A stretch of 64,000 nt of DNA, from positions 1-64,000 of the forward strand of contig NZ_JOJM01000001.1 in assembly GCF_000720325.1 (NCBI RefSeq), in the 5' to 3' direction. The notes below the pieces were generated by a model. The model ran no database searches and was not told the DNA's origin. It saw nothing but the letters and a program-made list of their open reading frames with translations. This document shows, one piece after another, positions 25,008 through 33,485 of the stretch. How positions within the stretch are numbered: the first letter of the stretch is position 1; every line of letters begins with the position of its first letter. A program made the position numbers and the translations under genes. The stretch comes from Streptomyces sp. NRRL B-1347 (lineage in GTDB: Bacteria > Actinomycetota > Actinomycetes > Streptomycetales > Streptomycetaceae).

Positions 25008-26396
25008 ATGGCACCTTCGGCAGCCCCGCAGCGCACCGTCATCGAGAACGTCGCGATCGCAACCGTCGACGCGGAGGACACCGAGTACGCCTCCGGGCAC
25101 CTCGTCGTCGCCGGGAACCGGATCGAGTCCGTCGGCGCCGGACCGGCCCCGCGGGGCCTGGAGAACGTCGTGCGCCGCGTCGACGGCACCGGCCACCTCG
25201 CGACGCCCGGCCTCGTCAACACGCACCACCACTTCTACCAGTGGATCACCCGCGGTCTCGCCACCGACCACAACCTCTTCGACTGGCTGGTCGCGCTGTA
25301 CCCGACCTGGGCGCGCATCGACGAGGACATGGTCCGCGCCGCCGCCCGCGGCTCCCTCGGCATGATGGCCCGGGGCGGCGTCACCACCGCCATGGACCAC
25401 CACTACGTGTACCCGAAGGGCTCCGGCGACCTGTCCGGCGCCGTCATCGGGGCGGCCCGTGAGACGGGCGTGCGCTTCACCCTCGCCCGCGGCTCGATGG
25501 ACCGCAGCGAGAAGGACGGCGGCCTGCCGCCGGACTTCGCCGTGGAGAGCCTGGAGGGCGCGCTCGCGGCCACCGAGGAGACCGTCCGGGTGCACCACGA
25601 CGCGTCCTTCGACGCCATGACGCAGGTCGCCGTCGCGCCCTGCTCGCCGTTCTCCGTCTCCACCGAGCTCATGCGCCAGGGCGCCGAGCTGGCCCGCCGC
25701 CTGGGTGTGCGACTGCACACGCACGGCAGCGAGACGGTCGAGGAGGAGAAGTTCTGCCACGAGCTGTTCGGCATGGGCCCGACCGACTACTTCGAGTCCA
25801 CGGGCTGGCTGGGCGACGACGTGTGGATGGCGCACTGCGTCCACATGAACGACTCCGACATCGCCGCCTTCGCCAGGACCGGCACCGGCGTCGCGCACTG
25901 CCCGTCGTCCAACGCCCGGCTCGCGGCGGGCATCGCCCGCGTCCCCGACATGCTCGCCGCCGGGGTGCCGGTCGGGCTCGGCGTGGACGGCACCGCGTCC
26001 AACGAGTCCGGCGAACTCCACACCGAGCTGCGCAACGCGCTGCTCATCAACCGTCTGGGCGCCCACAAGGAAGCCGCCCTGAACGCCCGTCAGGCCCTGC
26101 GTCTCGGCACCTACGGAGGCGCCCAGGTCCTCGGCCGCGCGAGCCAGATCGGCTCCCTCGAAGCGGGCAAGCTCGCCGACCTGGTCCTGTGGAAGATCGA
26201 CGGCATCGGACACTCCTCGATCGCCGACCCGGTCACCGCGATCGTCTTCGGCGCCGCCGCGCCGGTGACCCTCTCCCTCGTGAACGGCGAGCCGGTGGTC
26301 GAGCACGGCCGCCTGCTGAAGGTCGACGAGGACGCCGTCGCCCGCGCCGCGCGGGACGAGGCACAGCGACTCGCGCGCATCGCCGCGGAGCGCTGA
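25008..26396 (+). CDS. 8-oxoguanine deaminase (amidohydrolase family)
   Basis: A 462-residue metal-dependent amidohydrolase. Metal ligands are in NTHHHFYQW, a central His in LHTHGSETVEEEKF, WMAHCVHMNDSDI and the late Asp in GLGVDGTASNES. The pattern PCSPFSVS and CPSSNARLAAGI belongs to the 8-oxoguanine deaminase/hydroxydechloroatrazine hydrolase branch, not classical guanine deaminase. The reaction gives urate from 8-oxoguanine, feeding uox directly. ATG 25008 has GAAGGA seven bases upstream, while an in-frame start at 24969 lacks a site. It sits between two NCS2 permeases; two hairpins follow it. Confidence 0.9.
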   Translation: MAPSAAPQRTVIENVAIATVDAEDTEYASGHLVVAGNRIESVGAGPAPRGLENVVRRVDGTGHLATPGLVNTHHHFYQWITRGLATDHNLFDWLVALYPTWARIDEDMVRAAARGSLGMMARGGVTTAMDHHYVYPKGSGDLSGAVIGAARETGVRFTLARGSMDRSEKDGGLPPDFAVESLEGALAATEETVRVHHDASFDAMTQVAVAPCSPFSVSTELMRQGAELARRLGVRLHTHGSETVEEEKFCHELFGMGPTDYFESTGWLGDDVWMAHCVHMNDSDIAAFARTGTGVAHCPSSNARLAAGIARVPDMLAAGVPVGLGVDGTASNESGELHTELRNALLINRLGAHKEAALNARQALRLGTYGGAQVLGRASQIGSLEAGKLADLVLWKIDGIGHSSIADPVTAIVFGAAAPVTLSLVNGEPVVEHGRLLKVDEDAVARAARDEAQRLARIAAER

Positions 26397-26418
26397 CCGC
26401 GCGGGCGACCGCAGATGT

Positions 26419-26514
26419 CCGGCTGAGGGGGACGGCCCTCAGCCGGCGCCCGTGGACCCGAGCGGGGTCCGCGGTCACTGTGGCCGGGGGCGCGCACGCC
26501 GTGCGCGCCCCCGG
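26419..26514 (+). terminator. Double hairpin after the 8-oxoguanine deaminase gene
   Basis: Two strong stems stand in series. The first is an 11-bp stem (CCGGCTGAGGG/CCCTCAGCCGG, 26419-26446). The second is a 14-bp stem with a three-base loop (arms CCGGGGGCGCGCAC and GTGCGCGCCCCCGG, 26484-26514). They separate the deaminase gene from the second permease, so the permease probably has its own promoter. Confidence 0.75.
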
Positions 26515-26598
26515 ACCCTCACCTCCCACCTGCTCCACTGCACCACCTCCCTGACACCCGCGTCACGCGGTGACGTGTAACCGACCGGAGGGTCCGCC

Positions 26599-28029
26599 GT
26601 GGCCAAGCCAAGCTCCCGCAAGGACGCAGCGACTGCCGCTGCGCAGCACCCTGTTGACGAGCGCCTCCCGGCGCTCAAGATGGCCACCACCGGCCTCCAG
26701 CACGTCGCCGCGATGTACGCGGGCGTCGTGGCGCCGCCCCTGATCGTCGGCGCGGCGGTGGGCCTGTCCGCCACCGAACTGACCTTCCTCACCGGGGCCT
26801 GTCTGTTCACCGCGGGCCTGGCCACGTTCCTGCAGACCCTCGGCGTCTGGAACATCGGCGCCCGCCTGCCGTTCGTCAACGGCGTCACCTTCGCGGGCGT
26901 CGCGCCGATGCTCGCGGTCGTGGACTCCACCAAGGACAAGGACGACGCGCTGCCCGTCATCTTCGGCGCGGTGATCGTCGCCGGGATACTCGGCTTCGTC
27001 GCGGCCCCGTTCTTCTCCAAGGCGGTCCGCTTCTTCCCGCCCGTGGTCACGGGTACGGTCATCACCCTCATCGGCATCTCCCTGATGCCGGTGGCCTTCG
27101 GCTGGGCCCAGGGGCCGAACCCCGCGGCCGACGACTACGGCTCGCGGAAGTTCCTGGCCCTCGCGGGCATCACGCTGGTCATCGTGCTGCTGCTGCGCCG
27201 GTTCACCCGCGGCTTCGTGAAGCAGATCGCGGTCCTGCTCGGCCTGGTCGTCGGCACCCTGGTGGCGATCCCGTTCGGCGTGACGGACTTTGACCCGGTC
27301 ACGCAGGCGGACGTGGTCGGCTTCCCGACGCCGTTCCACTTCGGAGCCCCGCAGTTCACGGCGGCGGCCATCCTCTCCCTGTGCGTCGTCATGGTCGTCT
27401 CCATGACGGAGTCCACGGCCGACATGCTCGCGCTCGGCGAGATCGTCGACCGCCCCGCCGACGAGAAGACCATCGCCGCGGGCCTGCGCGCCGACACCCT
27501 CGGCTCGGCGGTCAGCCCGCTGTTCAACGGCTTCATGTGCAGCGCCTTCGCGCAGAACATCGGCCTCGTGGCGATGACGAAGATCCGCAGCCGCTACGTC
27601 GTGGCGACCGGCGGCGGCTTCCTCGTCCTGATGGGCCTGTGCCCGATGGCGGCCTCGCTGATCGCGGTCGTGCCCCGGCCCGTGCTCGGCGGCGCGGGCG
27701 TCGTCCTCTTCGGCTCGGTCGCCGCCAGCGGCATCCAGACCCTCGTCAAGGCGGGCCTCGACAAGGACAACAACGTCCTGATCGTCGCGGTGTCCCTCGC
27801 CGTCGGTCTGATCCCGATCTCGGCGCCGGAGTTCTACCACGCGTTCCCGGAGACCGCGCGGATCATCCTGGACTCCGGCATCTCCACGGGCTGCGTCGCC
27901 GCGGTGGTCCTCAACCTAGTCTTCAACCACATCGGCAGCGGCAGCGAGGACGACGAGGTCACCGCCCCGATGGAACCGGGCGAGGAGATCTCCAGCTCAC
28001 GGCTCCCCAAGCAGGCACCCGCCCACTGA
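26599..28029 (+). CDS. NCS2 family urate/xanthine permease (second copy)
   Basis: A 476-residue NCS2 transporter, paralogue of the gene at 23562: TGLQHVAAMYAGVVAPPLIVG, VNGVTFAGVAPMLAVVD, TESTADMLALGEIVDRPAD and NGFMCSAFAQNIGLVAMTKIRSRYVV match segment by segment. The signature change (TESTADMLA versus TESSAGMLA) suggests different substrate choice, for example urate versus xanthine. It has a charged 35-residue C-terminal tail (GSEDDEVTAPMEPGEEI). GTG 26599 has GGAGGG six bases upstream. The gene is convergent with the alpha/beta hydrolase; a perfect 12-bp hairpin lies between them. Confidence 0.92.
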   Translation: MAKPSSRKDAATAAAQHPVDERLPALKMATTGLQHVAAMYAGVVAPPLIVGAAVGLSATELTFLTGACLFTAGLATFLQTLGVWNIGARLPFVNGVTFAGVAPMLAVVDSTKDKDDALPVIFGAVIVAGILGFVAAPFFSKAVRFFPPVVTGTVITLIGISLMPVAFGWAQGPNPAADDYGSRKFLALAGITLVIVLLLRRFTRGFVKQIAVLLGLVVGTLVAIPFGVTDFDPVTQADVVGFPTPFHFGAPQFTAAAILSLCVVMVVSMTESTADMLALGEIVDRPADEKTIAAGLRADTLGSAVSPLFNGFMCSAFAQNIGLVAMTKIRSRYVVATGGGFLVLMGLCPMAASLIAVVPRPVLGGAGVVLFGSVAASGIQTLVKAGLDKDNNVLIVAVSLAVGLIPISAPEFYHAFPETARIILDSGISTGCVAAVVLNLVFNHIGSGSEDDEVTAPMEPGEEISSSRLPKQAPAH

Positions 28030-28035
28030 CGGTCC

Positions 28036-28068
28036 GTTGAGGTCCCGGGCGCGCTTCGGGACCTCAAC
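28036..28068. terminator. Bidirectional terminator between permease and hydrolase
   Basis: Perfect 12-bp stem GTTGAGGTCCCG/CGGGACCTCAAC with a 9-base loop, placed between two convergent genes. It overlaps the stop codon of the hydrolase. Confidence 0.75.
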
Positions 28069-28933
28069 GCCCCAGTGCGGCGAGGGCGTCCGTGACCGGC
28101 CCGGGGTCGAGCGGTCCGACGTGGGAGGCCGCCGCGAAGTTCCGGACGCGGAAGGCGTTGCCGGGCGTCCGTGCGTCCGCCCGCGCGATCATCAGGTCCT
28201 GGAGTGCAGGGGTGACCAGCCGGTCCCTGCCGAAGCGCAGATACGTCCGCGGGACCCGGCCCCAGGACGGGACCTCGCCGACGGCGCGGTCGGTGGCCAC
28301 CCGGTCCGACTCGTCGGGCTGGAGCCCGGCGAGCACGCGCCGGAAGTCGGCGTCGGGGTAGTCCGCGCAGACCATCTCCTTGAACAGGGCGAGGTCCTCG
28401 GCGTCGCCGGTACGCAGGTTGAGCCGGATCACCCCCAGCTCCTTCGGGTCGCCGATGACCTGCCGGTCGGGCACGATCGCGTCGGCCGCCTCGGGCGTGG
28501 CCATGCAGTCGGCGATGCTGGGGAAGTCGGGGCCCGGGCAGTACGCCGCCATGTACACCAGGTGTGCGAGGAGGTGGGGCACGGCGTTCGCCACGCGGTT
28601 GACGGAGACGCCGCCCATGCTGTGCCCGACGAGCACCACCTTGCCGTCGCGCGCGCCGCGGGCCGCCCGGCGCACCACGCCGGTGACCCGCCGCTCGAAG
28701 TCGTCGAGTCCCAGCCGCCCGAGCGGCGTCGGCTCGGTCGCGAGCGCCGCCAGGTCCTGGCTCTGATAGGAGGCGGGAAGGTACGCCTCCGCTCCGTGGT
28801 AGGGCTGGTCCACCGCGACGACGCGGTGCCCGCGCAGGGTCAGCTCCCGCGCGATCGGCGCCCAGAAGGCCCCCGCGCTGTTGGTGCCGTGCACCAGGAC
28901 GTAGGTCTGCTCGGTCACGGTCGCTTCAGTCAT
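28064..28933 (-). CDS. Alpha/beta hydrolase
   Basis: A 289-residue alpha/beta-hydrolase. The oxyanion loop is YVLVHGTNSAGAFWAP, the nucleophile elbow VVLVGHSMGGVSVNRVAN, and the catalytic His is in FAAASHVGPLDPGPV near the end; the acid is probably the Asp in RFGRDRLVTP. The N-terminal VHGT/WAPIARELTLRGHRVVAVDQP pattern resembles the EstC/salicylate-esterase-like group seen in Streptomyces. Substrate unknown. ATG 28933 has no Shine-Dalgarno; a TACGTT -10 box lies seven bases upstream, so the message is probably leaderless. Confidence 0.85.
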   Translation of the reverse strand: MTEATVTEQTYVLVHGTNSAGAFWAPIARELTLRGHRVVAVDQPYHGAEAYLPASYQSQDLAALATEPTPLGRLGLDDFERRVTGVVRRAARGARDGKVVLVGHSMGGVSVNRVANAVPHLLAHLVYMAAYCPGPDFPSIADCMATPEAADAIVPDRQVIGDPKELGVIRLNLRTGDAEDLALFKEMVCADYPDADFRRVLAGLQPDESDRVATDRAVGEVPSWGRVPRTYLRFGRDRLVTPALQDLMIARADARTPGNAFRVRNFAAASHVGPLDPGPVTDALAALGR

Positions 28934-28940
28934 GGTCGCG

Positions 28941-28970
28941 AACGTAGGCAGTCCGGACGTGTGGCTACAA
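28941..28970 (-). promoter_or_regulatory. Leaderless promoter of the alpha/beta hydrolase gene
   Basis: On the minus strand TTGTAG (28970-28965) and TACGTT (28946-28941) are separated by 18 bp. TACGTT ends seven bases before the ATG, and no ribosome binding site is present. Confidence 0.55.
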
Positions 28971-28991
28971 GGGGGCATCGGGTCAGGTGTG

Positions 28992-29036
28992 GCGCGGGGT
29001 GCGCACGGCCCCCCACGGGCCGTGCGCACCCCGCGC
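28992..29036. terminator. 20-bp perfect hairpin downstream of chitosanase
   Basis: A perfect 20-bp stem (28992-29011 paired with 29017-29036) closes over a five-base loop. It lies 55 bp after the chitosanase stop, on the far side of a short repeat array. It would insulate the chitosanase from the hydrolase gene. Confidence 0.8.
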
Positions 29037-29066
29037 TCAGGTGCTCAGCCGCTCAGGTGCTCAGCG
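29035..29066. repeat. 16-bp tandem repeat after the chitosanase gene
   Basis: GCTCAGGTGCTCAGCC (29035-29050) is followed directly by GCTCAGGTGCTCAGCG. Degenerate TCAGYGRTCAG/TTCAGCGG copies run on to about 29096, overlapping the chitosanase stop region. Confidence 0.65.
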
Positions 29067-29090
29067 GTTCAGCGATCAGTGGTCAGTGGT

Positions 29091-29954
29091 TCAGCGGGAG
29101 ATGTGGAACGACTGGCCGTAGACCTTCCAGTCCAGCGGCGGGTTGAGGTTCAGGTTCTTCTTGTTGAGGAAGACGCGCTGGGCGGTGTCGACGCGGCTGG
29201 TGTTGTCGTGGGCCGGCTCCTGCTTCATGGCCCAGACCCGGGCGTCGAGGAAGGCGTGCAGGTACTTCACCTCGTCGCCGCCCTGCGCCGGGGGCTTGGC
29301 GCTGCGCAGGGCGCGCTTGCGGATGTTGCTGAAGCTGGTGCTGTCGCCGCCGTCGCCGTGCATGACGATCGCGTCGTAGTACGCGAACTGCCCCAGGACG
29401 CCGATGCCGTCGGCCTTGCCCTGCTTGACGGCCGGGTTGAAGTAGACGCGGTCGCGCTCGTCGTTCTGGGCCTGCTGGAAGGCCGGGTCCTTGGCGGCCT
29501 TCTCCCAGTCCTTGGTGTAGTTCGGGTCGAGGCCCGCGTGCGAGTCGGAGCCGTTCACGCGGCGCAGCGCGGGCAGGTACTTCTCCAGGACGTTGCCCGG
29601 CTTGCGCTTGGCGTACAGCTCGACGAGGTCGAGCATGTCGCCGGTGCCGGAACAGAAGCCGATGATCCCCGCGGTGTAGCCGCGCTTGTCACCGATGTCC
29701 TCGATGTACTTGTACTGCGCCTTCCAGTCGAGCGAGGAGTTCTCCGCGCTCGACACCAGCTTCATCGCGATCTCCTTCTTCGCCGGATCGTCCAGGCCCA
29801 CCGCGGCGGCGCTCGCCGGGGCCGCGGCGCGGGGCGCGGGCGCGGCGCCCGCGGACTGGGTGACGATCAGGGGCCCCGCTATCAGGGCGGCGCCTATCAG
29901 GCCGACGACGGCGCGCCGGGTGCTGGTGCGGTGGGGGGTGGGGTGGGAGTGCAA
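29091..29954 (-). CDS. csn: Secreted chitosanase (GH46)
   Basis: A 287-residue endo-chitosanase. The signal region contains a twin-arginine motif (TSTRRAVVGLIGAALIAGPLIVT), consistent with Tat export as reported for Streptomyces chitosanase. The GH46 catalytic Glu is in SSAENSSLDWKAQYKYIEDIG and the catalytic Asp in EDIGDKRGYTAGIIGFCSGTGD. The start is TTG 29954, supported by GGAGG five bases upstream and no better ATG. The gene stands alone and has a palindrome about 53 bp upstream resembling the operators of the ROK-type repressor CsnR; a perfect hairpin ends it. Confidence 0.95.
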   Translation of the reverse strand: MHSHPTPHRTSTRRAVVGLIGAALIAGPLIVTQSAGAAPAPRAAAPASAAAVGLDDPAKKEIAMKLVSSAENSSLDWKAQYKYIEDIGDKRGYTAGIIGFCSGTGDMLDLVELYAKRKPGNVLEKYLPALRRVNGSDSHAGLDPNYTKDWEKAAKDPAFQQAQNDERDRVYFNPAVKQGKADGIGVLGQFAYYDAIVMHGDGGDSTSFSNIRKRALRSAKPPAQGGDEVKYLHAFLDARVWAMKQEPAHDNTSRVDTAQRVFLNKKNLNLNPPLDWKVYGQSFHISR

Positions 29955-30006
29955 CGGAACCTCCAGAGGGGGGAGTTCTTGGTGCCGTGTGCGGGTCTCG
30001 CTTTGT

Positions 30007-30021
30007 TAGGAAGGTTTCCTA
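30007..30021 (-). promoter_or_regulatory. CsnR-type operator upstream of chitosanase
   Basis: TAGGAAGGTTTCCTA is a near-perfect inverted repeat about 53 bp before the chitosanase start. Chitosanase genes in Streptomyces are controlled by the ROK-family repressor CsnR through a palindrome of this general form (recalled, not checked). Confidence 0.6.
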
Positions 30022-30373
30022 CCAGAAATCGGAGATGACGTATACCCGTCAAGCACGGTCGGGATCGCGGTCCGGTTCGCGGCACAGGAGTCACAGCGGT
30101 TCCCCGACGCGGCACGCCGCCGCGTCCCAGCGGGCCCAGGAGCGCGCTCGTACATGGCCGGTCATCGCCCTAGTCGCTGCTCACGCTGGTCCGTACGATC
30201 CCAGCACCCTCAGCCTCCGCTCATCGCACGCCGACCGGTCGCCGACCCGTGAGCGGACCCGTGCGATGGCTGAGTCAGTTCCTCCCAGCACACGCTCCAT
30301 CCCCCACCTCGCGGCGGTACGCCCTGCGTGCGTACCGCCGCGGGCCGAAGCACTCGATGGGAGAACCACGAAC
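30022..30373. other. Non-coding divergent interval
   Basis: Between the chitosanase operator and the DUF4360 gene no further gene, repeat or structured RNA is recognisable. The interval presumably carries both promoters; a GGGAGA ribosome site lies eleven bases before ATG 30374. Confidence 0.5.
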
Positions 30374-31018
30374 ATGTCCGCTGCACTGCTCGCGGGTGGC
30401 GCCCTCGCCACCCTGCTCGCCGCGGGTCTGCCCGCTCACGACCCGACCGAGTTCAGTGACCCGCCGCCCGACAAGATCGTGATCGAGGTCGCGACCGTGA
30501 ACGGTTCGGGTTGCCCCAGAGGCACGGCAGCCGTCGCCGTCTCCGAGGACAACACCGCGTTCACCGTCACCTACAGCGACTACCTCGCCCAGGCGGGCGG
30601 CAACTCCGCCCCCACGGCGTTCCGCAAGAACTGCCAGCTCAGCCTGATCGTGCACGTCCCGCAGGGCTTCACCTACGCGATCGCGAGCGCCGACTACCGC
30701 GGCTTCGCCTCGCTGGAGCGGGGCGCCAAGGGCACCGAGAAGGCCTCGTACTACTTCCAGGGCTCGCCGGACACGGGCGCCAAGTCCCACTCGTTCTCCG
30801 GCCCGGTCGCCGACAACTGGCAGGCCACCGACGAGACCGAGGTCACCCAGCTGGTCTGGGCGCCCTGCGGCAAGAAGCGCAACTTCAACATCAATACCGA
30901 GCTGCGCGTGGACATCGGCACCTCGGACCGCACCAAGACCAGCTTCATGACGATGGACTCCACCGACGGGGCCATCAGCACGATCTACCGGGTGAAGTGG
31001 AAGGAGTGCCCGCGCTGA
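30374..31018 (+). CDS. Secreted DUF4360 protein
   Basis: The 214-residue protein has a short signal peptide (MSAALLAGGALATLLAAGLPAHD) and a DUF4360 domain: VNGSGCPRGTAAVAVSEDNTAFTVTYSDY, a beta-rich central region with FRKNCQLSLIVHVPQGFTYAI, and the C-terminal CGKKRNFNINTELRV. Conserved cysteines probably form disulfides. The family is common in actinobacteria and fungi, is extracellular, and has no established function. ATG 30374 is the family start; in-frame upstream codons encode no sensible sequence. It is convergent with the GH89 gene; a strong terminator lies between them. Confidence 0.85.
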   Translation: MSAALLAGGALATLLAAGLPAHDPTEFSDPPPDKIVIEVATVNGSGCPRGTAAVAVSEDNTAFTVTYSDYLAQAGGNSAPTAFRKNCQLSLIVHVPQGFTYAIASADYRGFASLERGAKGTEKASYYFQGSPDTGAKSHSFSGPVADNWQATDETEVTQLVWAPCGKKRNFNINTELRVDIGTSDRTKTSFMTMDSTDGAISTIYRVKWKECPR

Positions 31019-31066
31019 CCCAGCTCGCTAGAGGGGCTGACTGACCAGATAGTTCCTGGTGAGGGG

Positions 31067-31107
31067 GTCGCGCCTCCGGCAGGGCGGAGCCCGCCCGGAG
31101 GCGCGAC
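31067..31107. terminator. Bidirectional terminator between DUF4360 and GH89 genes
   Basis: A 13-bp perfect stem, GTCGCGCCTCCGG and CCGGAGGCGCGAC, with a 15-base loop, sits in the gap between two convergent genes. Confidence 0.8.
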
Positions 31108-31120
31108 GACGGGCCCCGCG

Positions 31121-33340
31121 TCAGCGGGACCCGTCGAGAGCGTCACGCACCTTCTTCGCGATCGCGTACGTGTCTCCGGTGGGAGTCACGGCAAGGCGCC
31201 CCGGCTCGCGGATCCACCGGTCCTCCAGGGCGAACCAGTCCGCCCGGTCGAGGGTCCGCGGCTCGCGGCCCTCGTCGAGCGCGGCGCGCAGCTCGTCGAA
31301 GTACGTCGTCCAGCGCAGCCGGTACAGGCCCGAGACCAGGCCCGCCCACTCACGGTTGGCGTAGTCCTTCAGGCCCGCGTCCGCCCCGGCACGGGGACCC
31401 CACACGGTCACCAACGACAGCTGGTCGTAGGCGAGTTGCTCGCGCTCGCGGCCGTCGGCGCCCCAGGCGCGGGCGTCCGCGACCCACCGCCCGAGCAGCT
31501 GGCCGGCGTCGGTCGCGGCCAGGCGGTCGAGCAGGTCGAGCAGGCGCAGCCAGGTGCGGGTGTGCCGTTCGAAGAGGGCGGTGTCCCGCGCGTCGTACGC
31601 CGCCTCGATCCGGGGCAGCAGCACCCGGCTCCGGTTCGACAGGGCCTGCCGGGCCACGTCGAGCAGATCGCGCCGGTACGCCGCTGAGCCGCGCAAGTCC
31701 CGCCGTACCAGCAGGAGTTCGTCGAGTGCGGGCTCGAAGTCGGCCGCCGGATAACGGAGCTTCTTCGGCGACCAGGAGGCGGCGGAGCGCGCCGTGAGGG
31801 CGGGGCGGGCACCGAACAGGCCGTCGGCGCCCTCGGCCCACGAGTCGGCGCGGGTGGTCCCGTAGCAGGTGCGGCGCAGCACGTCCCAGGCGCGCTCGGC
31901 ATGCGCGTCGGTGTCGCCGTACCGGCTGGTGGCCCACTGCGCGAACCACTCCTTGAGGTTCAAGTCACCTTGTCGCCAGGCGAGTTCGGAGAACAGCTCG
32001 AAGGCGGCCGGGTTGTTGTCGGCGGCCTCCGGCAGCAGTGCGATGCCGCGCAGGGCGCTGCCGTCCCTGGTGCGCCAGCGTTCGTAGAGTGCGGCCCAGT
32101 CGGGTGTGTTCGCGCCGAGCACGGTGTGTCCGCCGAAGTTCCAGATCGAGCCGAAGGCGTACGGCGTGCCGCCCCAGTCGGCCTCGCGGTCGGTGACGTG
32201 CGGGAAGCGGTCGGACAGGCCGTCGACGACGAGCATGCGGTCCTTGTCGACGGCGTCCGTGAGGGCCTTCGGCGGGTTGTGCTGCCAGCCGAGGATCACC
32301 CACAGGGCCTTCGGGCGCGCGGTCCGCAGCGCCCGCTCGACGGCCCGGGCGGCCTCGCCCACCGGCACGTCGCCGGGTTTCCCGCCCTCGTGCAGCAGGT
32401 CCATCTTGTACATCGTGGACGGTCCGAGCAGCTCGCCTTGGACGCGGTAGTGGGCGGCGGCGACCCGGGCGAATGCGTCGGTGCGCGGATCCAGCCAGTC
32501 GGGGCGCGCGAAACCCACCCAGTCGCCCTGCGGTACGGTCCGCGCGCCCGGGTTCCGCTCGGCGAAGCCGGGCGGGACGGTGCCGAAGTACCCCGGGAAC
32601 ACGGGTGTCATGCCGAGCGCGCGCAGCCGGTCCGCGATGCGCCGCCCGAGGCGGGCGCGCCGCTCCAGGAGCTGCCGCGACACCGGGTGCGGGAAGGCCG
32701 CCATGTTCTGCAGCAGCCACCACGGCTGGTGCGCGGGCCCCGGCACCCAGGCCCGCAGCTCCTCGTCCCCGTAGCCGAACTCCTGGAACACCCGGTGGTG
32801 GACGGCGTCGGCGCCCGCGCACACCAGGACCTCGTTGTAGCCGTGCAGGGCGAGCACGTCGATCTCGCGCTCCCAGTAGGACCAGTCGTGGTACGCGTTC
32901 GTGTAGCCGTCGTTGGTGTCGTTGAGGGCGAACCGGTGCGGGGTGTTGGCCCGACCGGTGACCGGCGCGCCGGGCGCGGGCAGCAGCTTCGGCAGGGCGA
33001 GCTGGTGGCCCGCCCAGGTGATGTTGGCGTGGCAGACCTGCTTCAGGTAGTGGTACAGGCCCTTGAGCTGGACGGCCGGGGTCGGCCCCGCCACGGTGAC
33101 GCGGCCGCGCGTCCCGGTCACGCGGTAGGTGTCCGGGTCCCCGGACACCACGAAGTCGATCTGTTCCCCGTGCCGGGGCAGAAGCCGCCGGGCGGCGGCC
33201 GCGGCGCTCCCCGGATCCCCGGACGGCCCCCCGCCCACCCGCGCCGCCCCGTCGGCGGCGCGCCCCCCGGAACAGGCCACGACGGTCCCGGCCGATCCGA
33301 CGAGACCGGTCAGCAGGGCGCGGCGGGGCAACTGGGACAT
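31121..33340 (-). CDS. GH89 family alpha-N-acetylglucosaminidase, lipoprotein
   Basis: A 739-residue exoglycosidase similar to NAGLU, which removes terminal alpha-linked GlcNAc from glycans. The N terminus MSQLPRRALLTGLVGSAGTVVAC has a twin-arginine motif and a lipobox cysteine, so it is probably exported by Tat and lipid-anchored outside the membrane. Family features are FALNDTNDGYTNAYHDWSYWEREIDVLALHGYNEVL, a first acidic site in YKMDLLHEGG and a second in ALLPEAADNNPAAFELFSELAW. The ATG is at 33340 with GGGAG six bases upstream. It lies in the secreted-hydrolase stretch with chitosanase and fucosidase. Confidence 0.88.
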   Translation of the reverse strand: MSQLPRRALLTGLVGSAGTVVACSGGRAADGAARVGGGPSGDPGSAAAAARRLLPRHGEQIDFVVSGDPDTYRVTGTRGRVTVAGPTPAVQLKGLYHYLKQVCHANITWAGHQLALPKLLPAPGAPVTGRANTPHRFALNDTNDGYTNAYHDWSYWEREIDVLALHGYNEVLVCAGADAVHHRVFQEFGYGDEELRAWVPGPAHQPWWLLQNMAAFPHPVSRQLLERRARLGRRIADRLRALGMTPVFPGYFGTVPPGFAERNPGARTVPQGDWVGFARPDWLDPRTDAFARVAAAHYRVQGELLGPSTMYKMDLLHEGGKPGDVPVGEAARAVERALRTARPKALWVILGWQHNPPKALTDAVDKDRMLVVDGLSDRFPHVTDREADWGGTPYAFGSIWNFGGHTVLGANTPDWAALYERWRTRDGSALRGIALLPEAADNNPAAFELFSELAWRQGDLNLKEWFAQWATSRYGDTDAHAERAWDVLRRTCYGTTRADSWAEGADGLFGARPALTARSAASWSPKKLRYPAADFEPALDELLLVRRDLRGSAAYRRDLLDVARQALSNRSRVLLPRIEAAYDARDTALFERHTRTWLRLLDLLDRLAATDAGQLLGRWVADARAWGADGREREQLAYDQLSLVTVWGPRAGADAGLKDYANREWAGLVSGLYRLRWTTYFDELRAALDEGREPRTLDRADWFALEDRWIREPGRLAVTPTGDTYAIAKKVRDALDGSR

Positions 33341-33485
33341 GAGGACTCCCGGACTCGGCAGACGGTTCGACCCCCGAGCTGACTCTTGCCCCGCGGGCCC
33401 CCACTCCCTAACCAACCGTCAGACGATCGACCCCGCGCCGCAACGGCCCTGCCCCTGCCTTCGGACCCAATGGGCGACGTCACGC

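Noticed and set aside
23430..26306. 958-codon minus-strand frame opposite the permease and deaminase
   Set aside because: Composition is Asp/Glu/Arg repeats typical of antisense of GC-rich genes; the plus strand encodes recognisable NCS2 and amidohydrolase proteins.
28992..29096. CRISPR-like array
   Set aside because: The repeat units are 16 bp without unique spacers, and no cas genes are present.
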